Notes: a model not told the origin generated them from the letters alone. 64,000 bases of DNA from Eubacterium nodatum ATCC 33099 (GCA_000510425.1 AZKM01000016.1:1-64000); one strand, 5' to 3'. Shown: positions 25,780 through 35,573, counted from the stretch's first letter. Made by a program: numbers and translations.

Positions 25780-26488
25780 TAGTAAAGACCCCCTCTCTGT
25801 AATCCAAGCCTTCATCATAGCCGTACTGCCCGTAATCATCACGAACGATATGACCGTCTTCTATTGCAATGACACGCTTATTCATTCTGTCTACAATGTC
25901 TTTGGCATGGGTTACCATAACAATGGTGGTTCCCGTCTGATTAACTTCATCCAGTAAATCCATTATACCCTTTGCGGTTTCAGGATCCAGATTTCCTGTA
26001 GGTTCATCGGCAATAAGGACCTTAGGATTGTTGATTATTGCCCTTGCAATGGCTACACGCTGCTGCTCTCCCGCAGAAAGCTCCTGTGGATACCTTTTTG
26101 CCTTGTCCTCGATTCCCACCAGACTCAAAACTTGTGGAACCCTTTTTCTAATCTGTCTTCTGCTTTTGTGCATTATCTCCATTGCGAAGGCTACATTTTC
26201 AAAAACCGTTTTCTTAGGCAGAAGTCTAAAATCCTGGAATACCATTCCTATCTTCCGCCTGTGCTGAGGAACCAGCCTGTTGGAAATCTCGGTAACTATA
26301 TAATCACCCACTTGGATTCTGCCTGAATCTGCATTGATTTCCTTAAGTATCAGCTTAATAAAAGTGGATTTGCCGGCTCCGCTGGGACCGACGAGAAACA
26401 CAAAATCCCCCTTCGCAATACTTACACTGGCATTCTCAAGTCCTATATTATCGCCATATTTTTTAGTTACATTCGTAAAAGTTATCAT
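25772..26488 (-). CDS. ftsE: Cell-division ATPase FtsE
   Basis: This 238-residue ABC ATPase is the energy partner of FtsX. It has Walker A GPSGAGKST at 34-42, Q-loop QDFRLLP, signature LSAGEQQRV and Walker B VLIADEPTGNLDP, all intact. The last 20 residues are acidic and tyrosine-rich. The stop overlaps the ftsX start by eight bases, so their translation is linked. About 220 bases without a gene lie upstream and should hold the promoter. Confidence 0.95.
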   Translation of the reverse strand: MITFTNVTKKYGDNIGLENASVSIAKGDFVFLVGPSGAGKSTFIKLILKEINADSGRIQVGDYIVTEISNRLVPQHRRKIGMVFQDFRLLPKKTVFENVAFAMEIMHKSRRQIRKRVPQVLSLVGIEDKAKRYPQELSAGEQQRVAIARAIINNPKVLIADEPTGNLDPETAKGIMDLLDEVNQTGTTIVMVTHAKDIVDRMNKRVIAIEDGHIVRDDYGQYGYDEGLDYREGVFTNV

Positions 26489-26710
26489 ATAAAATCCTTC
26501 TTAAAAAAGTTTTATCAATGTAAAAGATGTCAACTCTCTTTCAAAAACATTTCTTAAGTTTTCTTAAGAACTCGTTCAGTATAACATATTTCATATTTTA
26601 TTTAAACAACGACGATGTGAAACTTTAGTGAAAACTCTTCCGTCGGCATAGCTGCCTCTGATAACCCTATCTATTCAATTTTTCCGGTAAACTCTCCATT
26701 AAAAGTATAG

Positions 26711-27289
26711 TCATTCTTCTCTGTACCAATATGAATTCATTCCGGAAAGAAAGGTTTTCGTACCCTTAGGCATTTGACACAAAGCATTCCAAATATTCAG
26801 GTAATCACCTGTTCCCATTGGAACAGCCATAATCCCCATGGCGCCCGGCACGACTGCCTCCTTGTGATATAAGAAAAAAAGATAGGGCAAAAAACCCAAT
26901 ATCAGATTTGGTAAAATGGACATAAAAATAAATCTTCCCCTTGTCATTGACTCCGTTCCGATTACAAACAACATGCCCCGCTTCAGATCAGTAAAAAGAT
27001 AAACATCTTCCTTAAAACATACAGCATGAAGTATTTCGTGTATCGGTGCGAAAACTAAAGAAAGTATTACTCCCAAAAGTCCTGACACACTAAGAAATTC
27101 TTTAAGGTTAATACCCAAAAGCAATGGAGTTGCAGCCAGTAAAATAAATATAGGCACAGAAATAGCCGCCGCTTTCTTCCCCAATTCTTCCATAGATTCA
27201 GGCTCTCTGAATTTAACACTTCCAACCGGAAGATTTCGCTTCGGCAAGACGGAATCATCTGTATATTTTCCGCCATAATGTAATATCAT
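26711..27289 (-). CDS. DUF3267-type membrane zinc peptidase-like protein
   Basis: This 192-residue membrane protein has about four hydrophobic segments (45-62, 68-88, 125-145, 150-170). HEILHA at about 85-91 matches the HExxH zinc site of DUF3267, a family of putative intramembrane metalloproteases. Substrates are not known. It is a single gene with about 140 bases between it and recR. Confidence 0.75.
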   Translation of the reverse strand: MILHYGGKYTDDSVLPKRNLPVGSVKFREPESMEELGKKAAAISVPIFILLAATPLLLGINLKEFLSVSGLLGVILSLVFAPIHEILHAVCFKEDVYLFTDLKRGMLFVIGTESMTRGRFIFMSILPNLILGFLPYLFFLYHKEAVVPGAMGIMAVPMGTGDYLNIWNALCQMPKGTKTFLSGMNSYWYREE

Positions 27290-27428
27290 AAACTTTTATC
27301 CCTTTTAAATAATGACTGTTCAATAAGCCTCGGAGGAATTCTTCATCCCTGAATACAGCATACCGGGAAAAGTTAAAATCAAAATTCCCTCTTCTCTACA
27401 CAGTGATAAATTATTTTTTGCTTTGTTC

Positions 27429-28031
27429 TCACAATTCCCTGCGTCCCTCTATTGCCTTGAGAAGAGTTACCTCATCTGCATATTCAAGGTCACCTCCTAC
27501 GGGAAGACCGTGGGCAATCCTGGTTATTCTAATTCCGGTGTTGTGCAGCAGTCTGGAAATGTACATGGCTGTAGCCTCTCCCTCAATATTGGGATTCGTT
27601 GCCAAAATAACTTCTGATATGTCCGGATTCTGTTGTAACCTAACAATCAATTGTTTTAAATTTATATCATCCGGACCTATTCCCTCCATAGGCGAAATGG
27701 CTCCATTAAGCACATGATACAGCCCGTTGTATTCTTTGATTCTCTCCATCGCCATAACATCCTGAGGGGACTCAACGACACATATAAGATTTTGAATTCT
27801 GCTCTTGTCACTGCATATACCACAAGGATCCGTATCGGTTAAATTTCCGCAGCACGAACAGTATTTCATAGTTTTCTTTGCATCATAAATAGAAGTCGCA
27901 AGGGCTTTTGCCTCATCATCACTCACAGAAAGGAGATGAAATGCCAACCTCTGTGCCGTCTTATTTCCTATTCCCGGAAGTTTCGACAACTCACCCACTA
28001 ACTTTGCAAGGGGTCTCGGAAACTGATTCAT
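27429..28031 (-). CDS. recR: Recombination protein RecR
   Basis: This 200-residue protein has the helix-hairpin-helix ([20 protein letters not shown]), the four-cysteine zinc site ([16 protein letters not shown], about 57-72) and a Toprim domain (about 80-175, [10 protein letters not shown]). RecR works with RecF and RecO to load RecA at gaps. It follows ybaB by 17 bases; dnaX-ybaB-recR is the standard operon order. Confidence 0.95.
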   Translation of the reverse strand: MNQFPRPLAKLVGELSKLPGIGNKTAQRLAFHLLSVSDDEAKALATSIYDAKKTMKYCSCCGNLTDTDPCGICSDKSRIQNLICVVESPQDVMAMERIKEYNGLYHVLNGAISPMEGIGPDDINLKQLIVRLQQNPDISEVILATNPNIEGEATAMYISRLLHNTGIRITRIAHGLPVGGDLEYADEVTLLKAIEGRREL

Positions 28032-28048
28032 TCCATTGCCGTCCTGTT

Positions 28049-28411
28049 CTATAACCCCGGAATATTCAATCCGCCGGTTAATTTCCCATACTCATCGTTG
28101 GTCATCTCTTCAATCTGCCTAAGTCCTTCGTTAACGGCAGCCATCACCAAATCCTGCAGAGTTTCCACATCATCGGGGTCAACAACATCAGGATCAACGG
28201 TTAAGCTCTTCAGTTCCTTCTTTCCGTTTACAACAGCAGTAACAACTCCACCTCCTGCCGTTGCAGTAACTTCCTTTTCTTCAAGTTCTGCCTGCATTTT
28301 TTCCATTTCTCTCTGCATTGCCTGAACCTGCTGTAATTGTGCCATCTGACCCTTTCTTCCAGTGCCTCCGCCTGTTTTTGGTTTTTTTCCCGCTTTCATG
28401 CCTCTTCCCAT
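28049..28411 (-). CDS. YbaB/EbfC nucleoid-associated protein
   Basis: This 120-residue DNA-binding protein has a glutamine/methionine-rich helical N-terminal part (about 22-46) and the YbaB core ([38 protein letters not shown]). It begins with a basic, glycine-rich tail longer than in E. coli YbaB. GGAGG lies seven bases before the ATG. It sits between dnaX and recR. Confidence 0.93.
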   Translation of the reverse strand: MGRGMKAGKKPKTGGGTGRKGQMAQLQQVQAMQREMEKMQAELEEKEVTATAGGGVVTAVVNGKKELKSLTVDPDVVDPDDVETLQDLVMAAVNEGLRQIEEMTNDEYGKLTGGLNIPGL

Positions 28412-28435
28412 TTTATTTCCTCCGTTAATATTCTA

Positions 28436-30094
28436 TTATTTTATTTTAACTTCTGTTCCTAAAAGCTTGGATACCTCCAGTGCATCCTTTGCTATTTTAT
28501 CTTCTTCGTTTTCTTTCTCTTCATTTTCCGACTTAACGGTTAATTTCAGTTTTTTCCCTGTTCTATCCTCCATCAGCTTAGAAATAAGATCTGATTCTCT
28601 CTGAATCATTTTGCCCATAAACTCACTTGAAACATACAGCTTAAACTCCGAATCGTTGAGTCCTACAAGGTTTGCCTGCCTTATCAGGTTCATGCTGGGT
28701 TTAATTTCTACAGCCTTTTCTATTACATCCTCCCAGATACTCTCCATATCCTCTTGAGAAACTAATGACTTTGAAACCTGCTCACAGGCTACAGTCGGGA
28801 TATCTTCCTTCCGGTTATTTTCAATTTTTTCTGCAGATTCGTCAGAATTTACAGGAAGAATATTTCTTGCTTTTTCAGATCCCAAATCTCCGTCGGTGTC
28901 CATAGAATCATTATTTACAGCCAACACCGATTTCTCTGCAGGTTTTCTGCATGTATTGCCCGGTCTTTTATTGACAGCTTCCGGTTTATCGTCATGCTCA
29001 GATAACTCCAGACCTTGAGAAATAGTTACGATTGCAACCTCCATCAAAATTCTGGCCTGGGTAGAGTATCTTGAATCCTTTATGGTCTTTGCCAAAGTCA
29101 TTATACTTCTATTCAGCTCATCCATGTCAATCCTATGGCTCTGCTTCTTAAGATTTTCTATGTTCTCTTGTGACATATTCAGCATATCCATAGGATTTTC
29201 CACAAATTTTGCAATCAAAAGACTTCTGTAATACCCCATCCAGTCCTTCATTATCTGCTTAACATCCTTTCCCTCCTGCAATGCTTCATCAAGCAATAAA
29301 AGGGATTCAGAAACATTCCTGTTCAAAGCGTTTTCCGTCAACTTCCAATAGAATTCCCGGGATACTGCGCCTAAATATTCAAGAACTGTTTCCCTGTCTA
29401 AGATATTCGTCCCTCCGGACAGACATTGTTCTAAAAGGCTGAGGGAATCCCTGACAGAGCCGTCTGCATTTGCAGACAGAAGCGAAAGTGCCTCATCAGT
29501 TGTCTTCACACCGATACTCTCACATATAGTTCTCATGTTCCCCATCATCTGCTTTGCCGTAACTCTCTTAAAATCAAGTCTCATACATCTTGACAAAACC
29601 GTCTGAGGCATTTTTTCGGGATTTGTTGTTGCCAGAATGAACATAACATGTTCAGGCGGTTCTTCCAAAGTTTTAAGCAGTGCATTATATGCTCCCGGGG
29701 ACAGCATATGAACCTCGTCTATAATATAGACCTTTTTCTTCCCCACACCGGGTGGATAGTTTACACTTTCCCGCAAATCTCTGATATTGTCCACACCGTT
29801 ATTAGATGCGGCATCTATCTCTATTACATCTATAAACTTGCCCCTGCTTATAGATTTACAGTTTTCACATTTTCCGCAGGGATGCTCACCCTCCGAGGTG
29901 CAGTTTACAGCCTTTGCCAAAAGTCTTGCAGTGGTGGTTTTGCCCGTACCTCTGGTTCCACAGAAAAGATAGGCATGACTTACCGTATCCGCCGCAATCT
30001 GATGCTTCAGTATTCTTACTATATGCTCCTGCCCTATGATTTCCGAAAAAACTTCCGGACGGTATTTTCTGTATAAAGCCTGATATTGTTTCAC
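28436..30094 (-). CDS. dnaX: DNA polymerase III gamma/tau subunit
   Basis: This 552-residue clamp-loader ATPase starts at a GTG (30094, VKQYQALYRKYRP). A longer open frame to 30226 overlaps the SRP RNA gene and has no homologous look, so it is rejected. Visible motifs are GTRGTGKTTTAR (Walker A), the zinc-binding CTSEGEHPCGKCENC, DEVHMLS (Walker B) and the SRC sensor motif. A low-conservation linker of about 100 residues leads to the C-terminal domain that binds the polymerase. It heads the dnaX-ybaB-recR operon, directly downstream of SRP RNA. Confidence 0.95.
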   Translation of the reverse strand: MKQYQALYRKYRPEVFSEIIGQEHIVRILKHQIAADTVSHAYLFCGTRGTGKTTTARLLAKAVNCTSEGEHPCGKCENCKSISRGKFIDVIEIDAASNNGVDNIRDLRESVNYPPGVGKKKVYIIDEVHMLSPGAYNALLKTLEEPPEHVMFILATTNPEKMPQTVLSRCMRLDFKRVTAKQMMGNMRTICESIGVKTTDEALSLLSANADGSVRDSLSLLEQCLSGGTNILDRETVLEYLGAVSREFYWKLTENALNRNVSESLLLLDEALQEGKDVKQIMKDWMGYYRSLLIAKFVENPMDMLNMSQENIENLKKQSHRIDMDELNRSIMTLAKTIKDSRYSTQARILMEVAIVTISQGLELSEHDDKPEAVNKRPGNTCRKPAEKSVLAVNNDSMDTDGDLGSEKARNILPVNSDESAEKIENNRKEDIPTVACEQVSKSLVSQEDMESIWEDVIEKAVEIKPSMNLIRQANLVGLNDSEFKLYVSSEFMGKMIQRESDLISKLMEDRTGKKLKLTVKSENEEKENEEDKIAKDALEVSKLLGTEVKIK

Positions 30095-30133
30095 TTTATC
30101 ATCTCTTCCATAATCTAAAAAACTAAAAAGCAA

Positions 30134-30292
30134 ACGCCTTTTAATAGCTCCGCAAGACAATGGAGAAGGCTTATCTGCGGCACATAAGAACTTCCGCTTA
30201 TTGCTGCTTCCTTCCGGACCTGACAAGGTTCACGGCATCCCATTGCGCAGGACCCAGACCACATCAGGCGAAGCTATTAAAAGGCGTATTAA
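30134..30292 (-). ncRNA. ffs: SRP RNA (4.5S-like, small bacterial form)
   Basis: On the minus strand the universally conserved apical domain TCAGGTCCGGAAGGAAGCAGC (about 30203-30223) sits in the middle of a long hairpin. The ends ACGCCTTTTAATAGCT (30272-30287) and AGCTATTAAAAGGCGT (30134-30149) pair perfectly over 16 bases. At roughly 155 bases it is longer than E. coli 4.5S RNA but far shorter than Bacillus scRNA. The run TTTGCTTTTTAGTTTTTT just after the closing stem makes it its own terminator. It would scaffold Ffh for co-translational membrane targeting. Confidence 0.93.
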
Positions 30293-30302
30293 ACTGAGTT
30301 TT

Positions 30303-30331
30303 ATTATATTGTTTTTTACGGATAATGTCAA
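30303..30331 (-). promoter_or_regulatory. Consensus promoter of SRP RNA
   Basis: The minus strand has TTGACA, a 17-base spacer and TATAAT, a perfect sigma-A promoter. Transcription would start near 30292-30296, just before the closing stem of the SRP RNA. Confidence 0.9.
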
Positions 30332-30449
30332 CCTGTTATAAGATTACTGTTTATACGGTTACTTTGTGATTATCAAGCGTAGGAATGTTATACTTTTTCA
30401 TCAAAGTCAATTGTAAAATGAAATTTTAATTTTACGCTGATCCCCATTT

Positions 30450-31544
30450 TTAGATTTCTTCCGGATTTATCATTTCCATCTGCCTTCCCGGGAAAATGCC
30501 GAATAGCTGTGGTACATACCTGGCAATGACTTTAATTAGATATCCAGAAATAAACTTTGTCAGAACCATACCCACAAGAAAAATCAGCATTTTCGGTATA
30601 GCAAAAGGAATGAGTCCAAGGAGCGGCAAAACCACCTGTTGCAAAAGTGGCATATGAATTACTAAAATTCCCATGGTGACACGGTTAATTCCCTCTTCGT
30701 TTTGCTCATTTATTACCGGACCATGTTTTTTCCAATTACGGCTGATAAGAGACGAAATGCTAAGTACAAGCAGACAACCCGATAATGAATTTACAAAAAA
30801 CCAAACTATATCGCCGTAATCTCCACTTCTCAGCAGGACCATTTCAAGACTCTCTGCCCTCAACACGCTCCCCGCAATGAATACGGTTACCGAAAGTACG
30901 AATATCAAGACTGTGCACACCGGATTCTTTCCCACTTTTTCAATCAAAGGCTTCATAGAGTATCCCAACAACATGAAACCCGCTGCTGTAAAAGCTATGT
31001 TAATGCACCAAGGATAGGAAAGATTTCCGAGTTTTGGAAGGAGGATGCCCGCCAGAAATAAAAATACAGCAAGCAACGGCAAAGCAAATCTCTTTAAGGA
31101 ATCAAAACTCGAAGCAAGAGAAAGAACTCCCTCTAATATAATTCTGGCTGCAAACATGCAAGGAAAAAACCATAATATAGGAAGTGTGCCGGCTCTGATC
31201 AATGCTTCATAAGAACCATACAGTAACCAAATTAAGTTTCTATACGAAAAATTCGAATATATCAGCGACCATAAAAAGTAAGGAAAGATGAAGGAAAGAG
31301 CCATTCTTCGCAAAAAATCGCACCATCCGTTTTGCCCTTTTCCCTTATGTGTAACTAATGCAAGACCGCACAGCAGAAAGAAGATCGGCATATGAAAGGT
31401 AAATAGCACCCTGCGAAAAAGTGAAGTCTCTCCCATTCTTGCTGTCGCTGTTGCAAGGATGATGAGCAATATTGTTATAGTATTTGCAGTTTTAAGGAAG
31501 CTAACTTCACCTCTTTTTTTCTTTTTAAGCACTGTTATTTTCAC
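30450..31544 (-). CDS. Acyltransferase-3-like membrane protein
   Basis: This polytopic membrane protein of 364 residues has about ten hydrophobic segments and the family hallmark FHMPIFFLLCGL (about 52-63). It matches O-acyltransferase family 3, which modifies sugars or envelope polymers. The position near residue 35 where active members have a Gly-His pair reads ATATARMGE, so the catalytic histidine appears to be missing. It starts at a GTG overlapping the end region of the sulfatase gene by spacing of one base, with a weak ribosome site; the true start may be slightly downstream. It is last in the TetR block. Confidence 0.7.
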   Translation of the reverse strand: MKITVLKKKKRGEVSFLKTANTITILLIILATATARMGETSLFRRVLFTFHMPIFFLLCGLALVTHKGKGQNGWCDFLRRMALSFIFPYFLWSLIYSNFSYRNLIWLLYGSYEALIRAGTLPILWFFPCMFAARIILEGVLSLASSFDSLKRFALPLLAVFLFLAGILLPKLGNLSYPWCINIAFTAAGFMLLGYSMKPLIEKVGKNPVCTVLIFVLSVTVFIAGSVLRAESLEMVLLRSGDYGDIVWFFVNSLSGCLLVLSISSLISRNWKKHGPVINEQNEEGINRVTMGILVIHMPLLQQVVLPLLGLIPFAIPKMLIFLVGMVLTKFISGYLIKVIARYVPQLFGIFPGRQMEMINPEEI

Positions 31545-31545
31545 C

Positions 31546-33489
31546 TCACGGTTCTATTATGTTGAATGTTCTTACTATCGGCGACATATATTTTAAAAGA
31601 CGCAACGGTACCGTCCTATCTCCAGTTATAACAATCTTATCCATTACTTCTTTTTTCCCAAATATAAGTGACAGGAACTGAATGCGTTTCAGACTGATTG
31701 AACAGTCTGCCATGCTTTTTGCTTCGCCCTTATAGACGAGAAGAATACCGTCTCTTCTAATCGCAAGGAACTCTTCGTTCGTATCGGTAATTTTCAGGTT
31801 GAGAGTAAAATTATCGTCTTGCGCCGCCATGGAATCCGTCATAATATCTATGTATGACAGTATCATTTCCGTTGTCATACCCATCATCATTACTTCATAG
31901 CCTTTTGCGGTTCCTTCTTTGCGTGACTGATTTCCGTCAAAAAGCTCCCACGCTCCCATAAGATATGCACAACGCCACGGACCGCTCTCAGATTGATAGC
32001 CGAGTTGTTCAAGTGCCATTGCACAAAGATCTCTTGCTTCCTGAAAATCCGGTTTGGCAAATACAATTTCCTTTGTGAGCTGAGCTACCCATTGGTATTC
32101 TCCCTTGTCGAAATCCTCCTTAGCCTTGCTCAGAACCCTTTCTAAATCGCCCAAGTATGAAATCCATTTTTTTGCGGTATCTTCAGGAGTAAGCGGATTA
32201 AGATTGACCGGATTGGCATCGTACCAACCCATGTAACGCTGATAAACAGCTTTTACATTGTGACTCAGCGTGCCATAATATTGACGGCAATACCACACTT
32301 TGTTAAGCCTGTCCGGAAGCTTTAAACTCCTTGAAATTTCAGCAGATGTCATTCCCTGATTGATATAATGCAGAGTTTGATTATTTATATATTGATAAAC
32401 CGCAGCCGTATCCCGCATATATTCCTTTATTGTTTCTTTTCCCCAATGCGGCCAGTTGTGAGATTGAAAAACTACATCGGTCTCGTCTCCAAAAAGATAC
32501 TCGGCTTCCAGTATGAAATGTGCCCATGCCTCAGCATCACGCACTTCAGCGCCTCTGAGAGTATAGATATTATGCATGGTTCCTGTGCAATTTTCAGCCA
32601 TCCAAAGACCTTTATATTTGGGGAAATATGCGTTCATTTCCACCGGGGCTTCTGTTCCAGGAGTCAGATGAAAGCAGATTTCAAGCCCGTCTATAATTAA
32701 AGTATCATTGCTCTTAATCTCTATCGTAGGTGCCATAAGACCGACTGTCCCTGTGGACTGACCGAGTCCTATACCTATTGCCATACGATCTTTTTCACCG
32801 GCTTTCATAGGAGACCCGTACTGATATTGTGCTCTTCGTCCCATAGCAGGTCCGCAGTAAATGTTTTCACTCACAGCGTGTTTCAAGAAACCTTCGGGGG
32901 CTAATATCAGAATCTTACCGGAAGCGAGCTGTTCTTCTAAGCTGAGTTTTGCATCTGCTACCTGTTCAGCCTTCACTGCACCCATAATTCCGCCATAGTG
33001 ATCTATATGAGAATGACTATAAAGAATTGCCTTGATGTTGAGTTTTCCGAAATGCTTTTCCATGAGTATCATAGCTGCTTCCATATTCTCCTTGCACATC
33101 AAGACATCAAAAATTATCCAGCCGTGATCTGTTTTAATGAAAGTAGCATTTGCCATATCATACCCACGTACCTGGTATATACCATCGCATACTTCAAAAA
33201 GCCCTGCGTAGGCGTTAAGTTGGGTATGTCTCCATAGACTCGGATTTACCGTATCCGGTGCTTCCTTATCCTTGACAAAATCAAAATTTTCGAGATTCCA
33301 CGCCACTTCTCCGTCATCACGCTTAATGACGAGTCCGTCCGGAGATTCAATCAGACCTCTCAATGCACACTCTTTTTCACGTTCGTCTCCAAAGTTAAGC
33401 AAAGAATACCAGGTTTGATTAGCTTTAGCCGTACTCGCCGTTGCACACGAACAACGGGTCCTGCCCGAAGATTTTCTTTCAATTCCCAT
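31546..33489 (-). CDS. Alkylsulfatase-like metallo-beta-lactamase-fold hydrolase
   Basis: This 647-residue protein resembles the SdsA/BDS1 alkyl and aryl sulfatases. The zinc motif HSHIDH (His159, His161, Asp163, His164) is intact, and other conserved parts include NCTGTMHNIYTLRGAEVRD and FQSHNWPHWG. A dimerisation and C-terminal SCP2-like region follows (about 425-647, ending in RTFNIIEP). Secreted members have an N-terminal signal peptide; here the first 30 residues are polar, so the enzyme is predicted cytoplasmic. It would release sulfate from alkyl sulfate esters, although the substrate is unproven. AGGAG precedes the ATG. It follows the DUF1254 gene by about 90 bases and ends one base before the acyltransferase start. 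Confidence 0.85.
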   Translation of the reverse strand: MGIERKSSGRTRCSCATASTAKANQTWYSLLNFGDEREKECALRGLIESPDGLVIKRDDGEVAWNLENFDFVKDKEAPDTVNPSLWRHTQLNAYAGLFEVCDGIYQVRGYDMANATFIKTDHGWIIFDVLMCKENMEAAMILMEKHFGKLNIKAILYSHSHIDHYGGIMGAVKAEQVADAKLSLEEQLASGKILILAPEGFLKHAVSENIYCGPAMGRRAQYQYGSPMKAGEKDRMAIGIGLGQSTGTVGLMAPTIEIKSNDTLIIDGLEICFHLTPGTEAPVEMNAYFPKYKGLWMAENCTGTMHNIYTLRGAEVRDAEAWAHFILEAEYLFGDETDVVFQSHNWPHWGKETIKEYMRDTAAVYQYINNQTLHYINQGMTSAEISRSLKLPDRLNKVWYCRQYYGTLSHNVKAVYQRYMGWYDANPVNLNPLTPEDTAKKWISYLGDLERVLSKAKEDFDKGEYQWVAQLTKEIVFAKPDFQEARDLCAMALEQLGYQSESGPWRCAYLMGAWELFDGNQSRKEGTAKGYEVMMMGMTTEMILSYIDIMTDSMAAQDDNFTLNLKITDTNEEFLAIRRDGILLVYKGEAKSMADCSISLKRIQFLSLIFGKKEVMDKIVITGDRTVPLRLLKYMSPIVRTFNIIEP

Positions 33490-33578
33490 AATATTTTTCT
33501 CCTGTTAATATTTTTGTAACAGCTGATTGCTGTGACTCAATTCTATGATATAGCCTTTTGTTCAGCTTTATTTATAGT

Positions 33579-34904
33579 TTAGTCGATTTTTGTTATTTTA
33601 GGTGCTTTCCACGTTCCGTTTAACACGCTGTTACCGGGTCTATATATTCTAAGATAAAGATGAAATCCTCTCTCTCCTACAGGTAACCAGTTTTCTCTGT
33701 TTTCATTCGGTTCTTCAGTTTGAAGAATCAAGTCCAGGGAATTATCGTCGTTTAACCTGAAGTCGTTTCGATTGCTTATAGCATAACGTTCGATTGGGTT
33801 TGAAATCAAAAAATCATCATCTCCGTATGCGGTTATCGACCAAAACCCATATTTTCCGACAGGCGGAAGTCCATCGGCGTTGAAATGTAACAAGTATCTG
33901 TTTTTTGCATCCAGCTTTTCACCTTTGTTATCTTCTTCTGCTTTAAGGTAAACGGCGACATCTACAGGATTGGCACCGAAACCCGCAATTGCAACGAGAC
34001 AGCGATATCCGTATTGCGTACCGAAACGACTTATCGGTTCTCCGTAAAATTTAAAGTTACCATTTCTCACCATGAAGCAGGATGTTTCCTCAATTAGCTT
34101 CGGAAGAAGGCGATCTTTCATTTCCTGCCAAAATTTTTCCAAATCCACAGGTGAAAGAGAAGATTTAAAAGAGCATCCGGCACCTATTTCTAATTCAGCA
34201 AGTTCACTGAGTAATTCACCGTCCTCCGAATATGCCGGATTGTCGTTTAATAATCTGTTTACCCTCTCGAAATAAGCATTGGGAGACAACTTCATCGCAA
34301 GCATAATCGGAATACCCTCTTTATCCGGATCATAGGTACCTTTAGGCATTTCGCCACCTGTAAGCCAAACAGATAATGTTTTTGTTTCCATCTCATTTTG
34401 CAATTTATAGATGTTTGCTATATCCTCAGGACCATGGCAGATTGTCCTTCCGATAAGCCATCCGATAGAAGTAGGAACCTCTATTCTCTTCATGCCGTCG
34501 GGAATATTTCCCTTAAAAGCAGGCCCTGTGAGTATGTAGGTTCTTTCTTCGTCCGTATCCCCGCCGGTTCCTAAAATCGCTACGGTATTTGACCATGCAT
34601 CCATTATTTGAAACATCAGATACCTGCCGGCTTGCGGTTTTTTAATCACAAGTGCATCATCCTTTAAATCGAAAAAAATCTGCGAATACAGAGTATCGAC
34701 ATTTGGTGTAACAACCTGTCTGAACTCCGATGTCGCAAGATCTTTCGCATGAAGAAACTGATTGACTGGAGACTTTGATTTAGCAGGTTCTATCGTGTTT
34801 GTGCTGACATCCTTGGTGATATCCATCAGAACCAGCGGAAAAGAAAAGATAAACGCCCTCTCTATGAGCAACTTTTCTCTTTCAATTTTCATTTCATTTT
34901 CCAT
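33579..34904 (-). CDS. DUF1254/DUF1214 domain protein
   Basis: This 441-residue protein has the N-terminal DUF1254 part (about 45-170, NVDTLYSQIFFDL and RYLMFQIMDAWSNTVAILG) and C-terminal DUF1214 part (about 320-435, GFWSITAYGDDDFLISNP and GFHLYLRIYRP). The ATG at 34904 follows GGAGG by eight bases; an ATG five codons earlier would have no ribosome site. There is no signal peptide, unlike many Gram-negative members. No enzymatic function is established. The gene is 21 bases from the TetR gene and 89 from the sulfatase, so all three should form one operon. Confidence 0.85.
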   Translation of the reverse strand: MENEMKIEREKLLIERAFIFSFPLVLMDITKDVSTNTIEPAKSKSPVNQFLHAKDLATSEFRQVVTPNVDTLYSQIFFDLKDDALVIKKPQAGRYLMFQIMDAWSNTVAILGTGGDTDEERTYILTGPAFKGNIPDGMKRIEVPTSIGWLIGRTICHGPEDIANIYKLQNEMETKTLSVWLTGGEMPKGTYDPDKEGIPIMLAMKLSPNAYFERVNRLLNDNPAYSEDGELLSELAELEIGAGCSFKSSLSPVDLEKFWQEMKDRLLPKLIEETSCFMVRNGNFKFYGEPISRFGTQYGYRCLVAIAGFGANPVDVAVYLKAEEDNKGEKLDAKNRYLLHFNADGLPPVGKYGFWSITAYGDDDFLISNPIERYAISNRNDFRLNDDNSLDLILQTEEPNENRENWLPVGERGFHLYLRIYRPGNSVLNGTWKAPKITKID

Positions 34905-34925
34905 CTTAAAATCCTCCATAATACT

Positions 34926-35573
34926 TTATACTTTATTATTTTTTTGACTGAACTCACGCATAATCATATTCTTAAGTAAAATAAGCTCCTTATACGACTC
35001 GCTGTCCTTTTCGTAAACAAGTCCAATCGCATACCTTGTGACAGCGGCAAGCATGAGATGTACGATAGATAAAAACATTGCCTTCTCGCTCATTTCCGTG
35101 CACAGCGTTTTGTCGCGCTCTCCCTTAACGTAAGTTCTATGAAAACGCATTGCAAGTTTGTCAACCATCTCATTATACGAATTCAAAGCCTTTGGGGGAA
35201 CTGCTTCATTTCTGATATAAATGTTAAAAAACTGATTGAAACAAAGCAACTTTTTATGGTTTTTATACAGCTCAAGAAATGAATCGAGGAAAAATTCAAG
35301 TTCTTCCACAGCAGTTATCTTGTCATCATTTCTAATAGGCGTATAGTTTCTTATGAAGTTGCTCCATACATGGGTTCCGACAGCTACAACAAGCTCGGGC
35401 TTAGTTCGATAATATCTGTATAGGGTTGCTATTCCTATACCCGCTTTGTTCGCAACATTTGCCATAGAAACTTTGTCTATGCTCATTTCGGAAAATATAC
35501 AGAAACCCGCATCAAGTATCCGCCTATTGGTTTCTTCTTTCTGTAAAGCATCCTGCTTAGGATCAAATCCCAT
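34926..35573 (-). CDS. TetR-family transcriptional regulator
   Basis: This 215-residue regulator has the N-terminal helix-turn-helix (about 12-60, VSMANVANKAGIGIATLYRYYRTKPELV) and a divergent helical ligand-binding domain. AAGGAG precedes the ATG. It is first in the unit with the DUF1254, sulfatase-like and acyltransferase-like genes and probably represses it together with itself. The ligand may be a substrate of the pathway, such as an alkyl sulfate or alcohol; this is inference. Confidence 0.9.
   Translation of the reverse strand: MGFDPKQDALQKEETNRRILDAGFCIFSEMSIDKVSMANVANKAGIGIATLYRYYRTKPELVVAVGTHVWSNFIRNYTPIRNDDKITAVEELEFFLDSFLELYKNHKKLLCFNQFFNIYIRNEAVPPKALNSYNEMVDKLAMRFHRTYVKGERDKTLCTEMSEKAMFLSIVHLMLAAVTRYAIGLVYEKDSESYKELILLKNMIMREFSQKNNKV

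Noticed and set aside
28436..30226. dnaX start at 30226
   Set aside because: The extra 44 codons overlap the SRP RNA and do not resemble DnaX; the GTG before KQYQALYRKYRP fits the family start.
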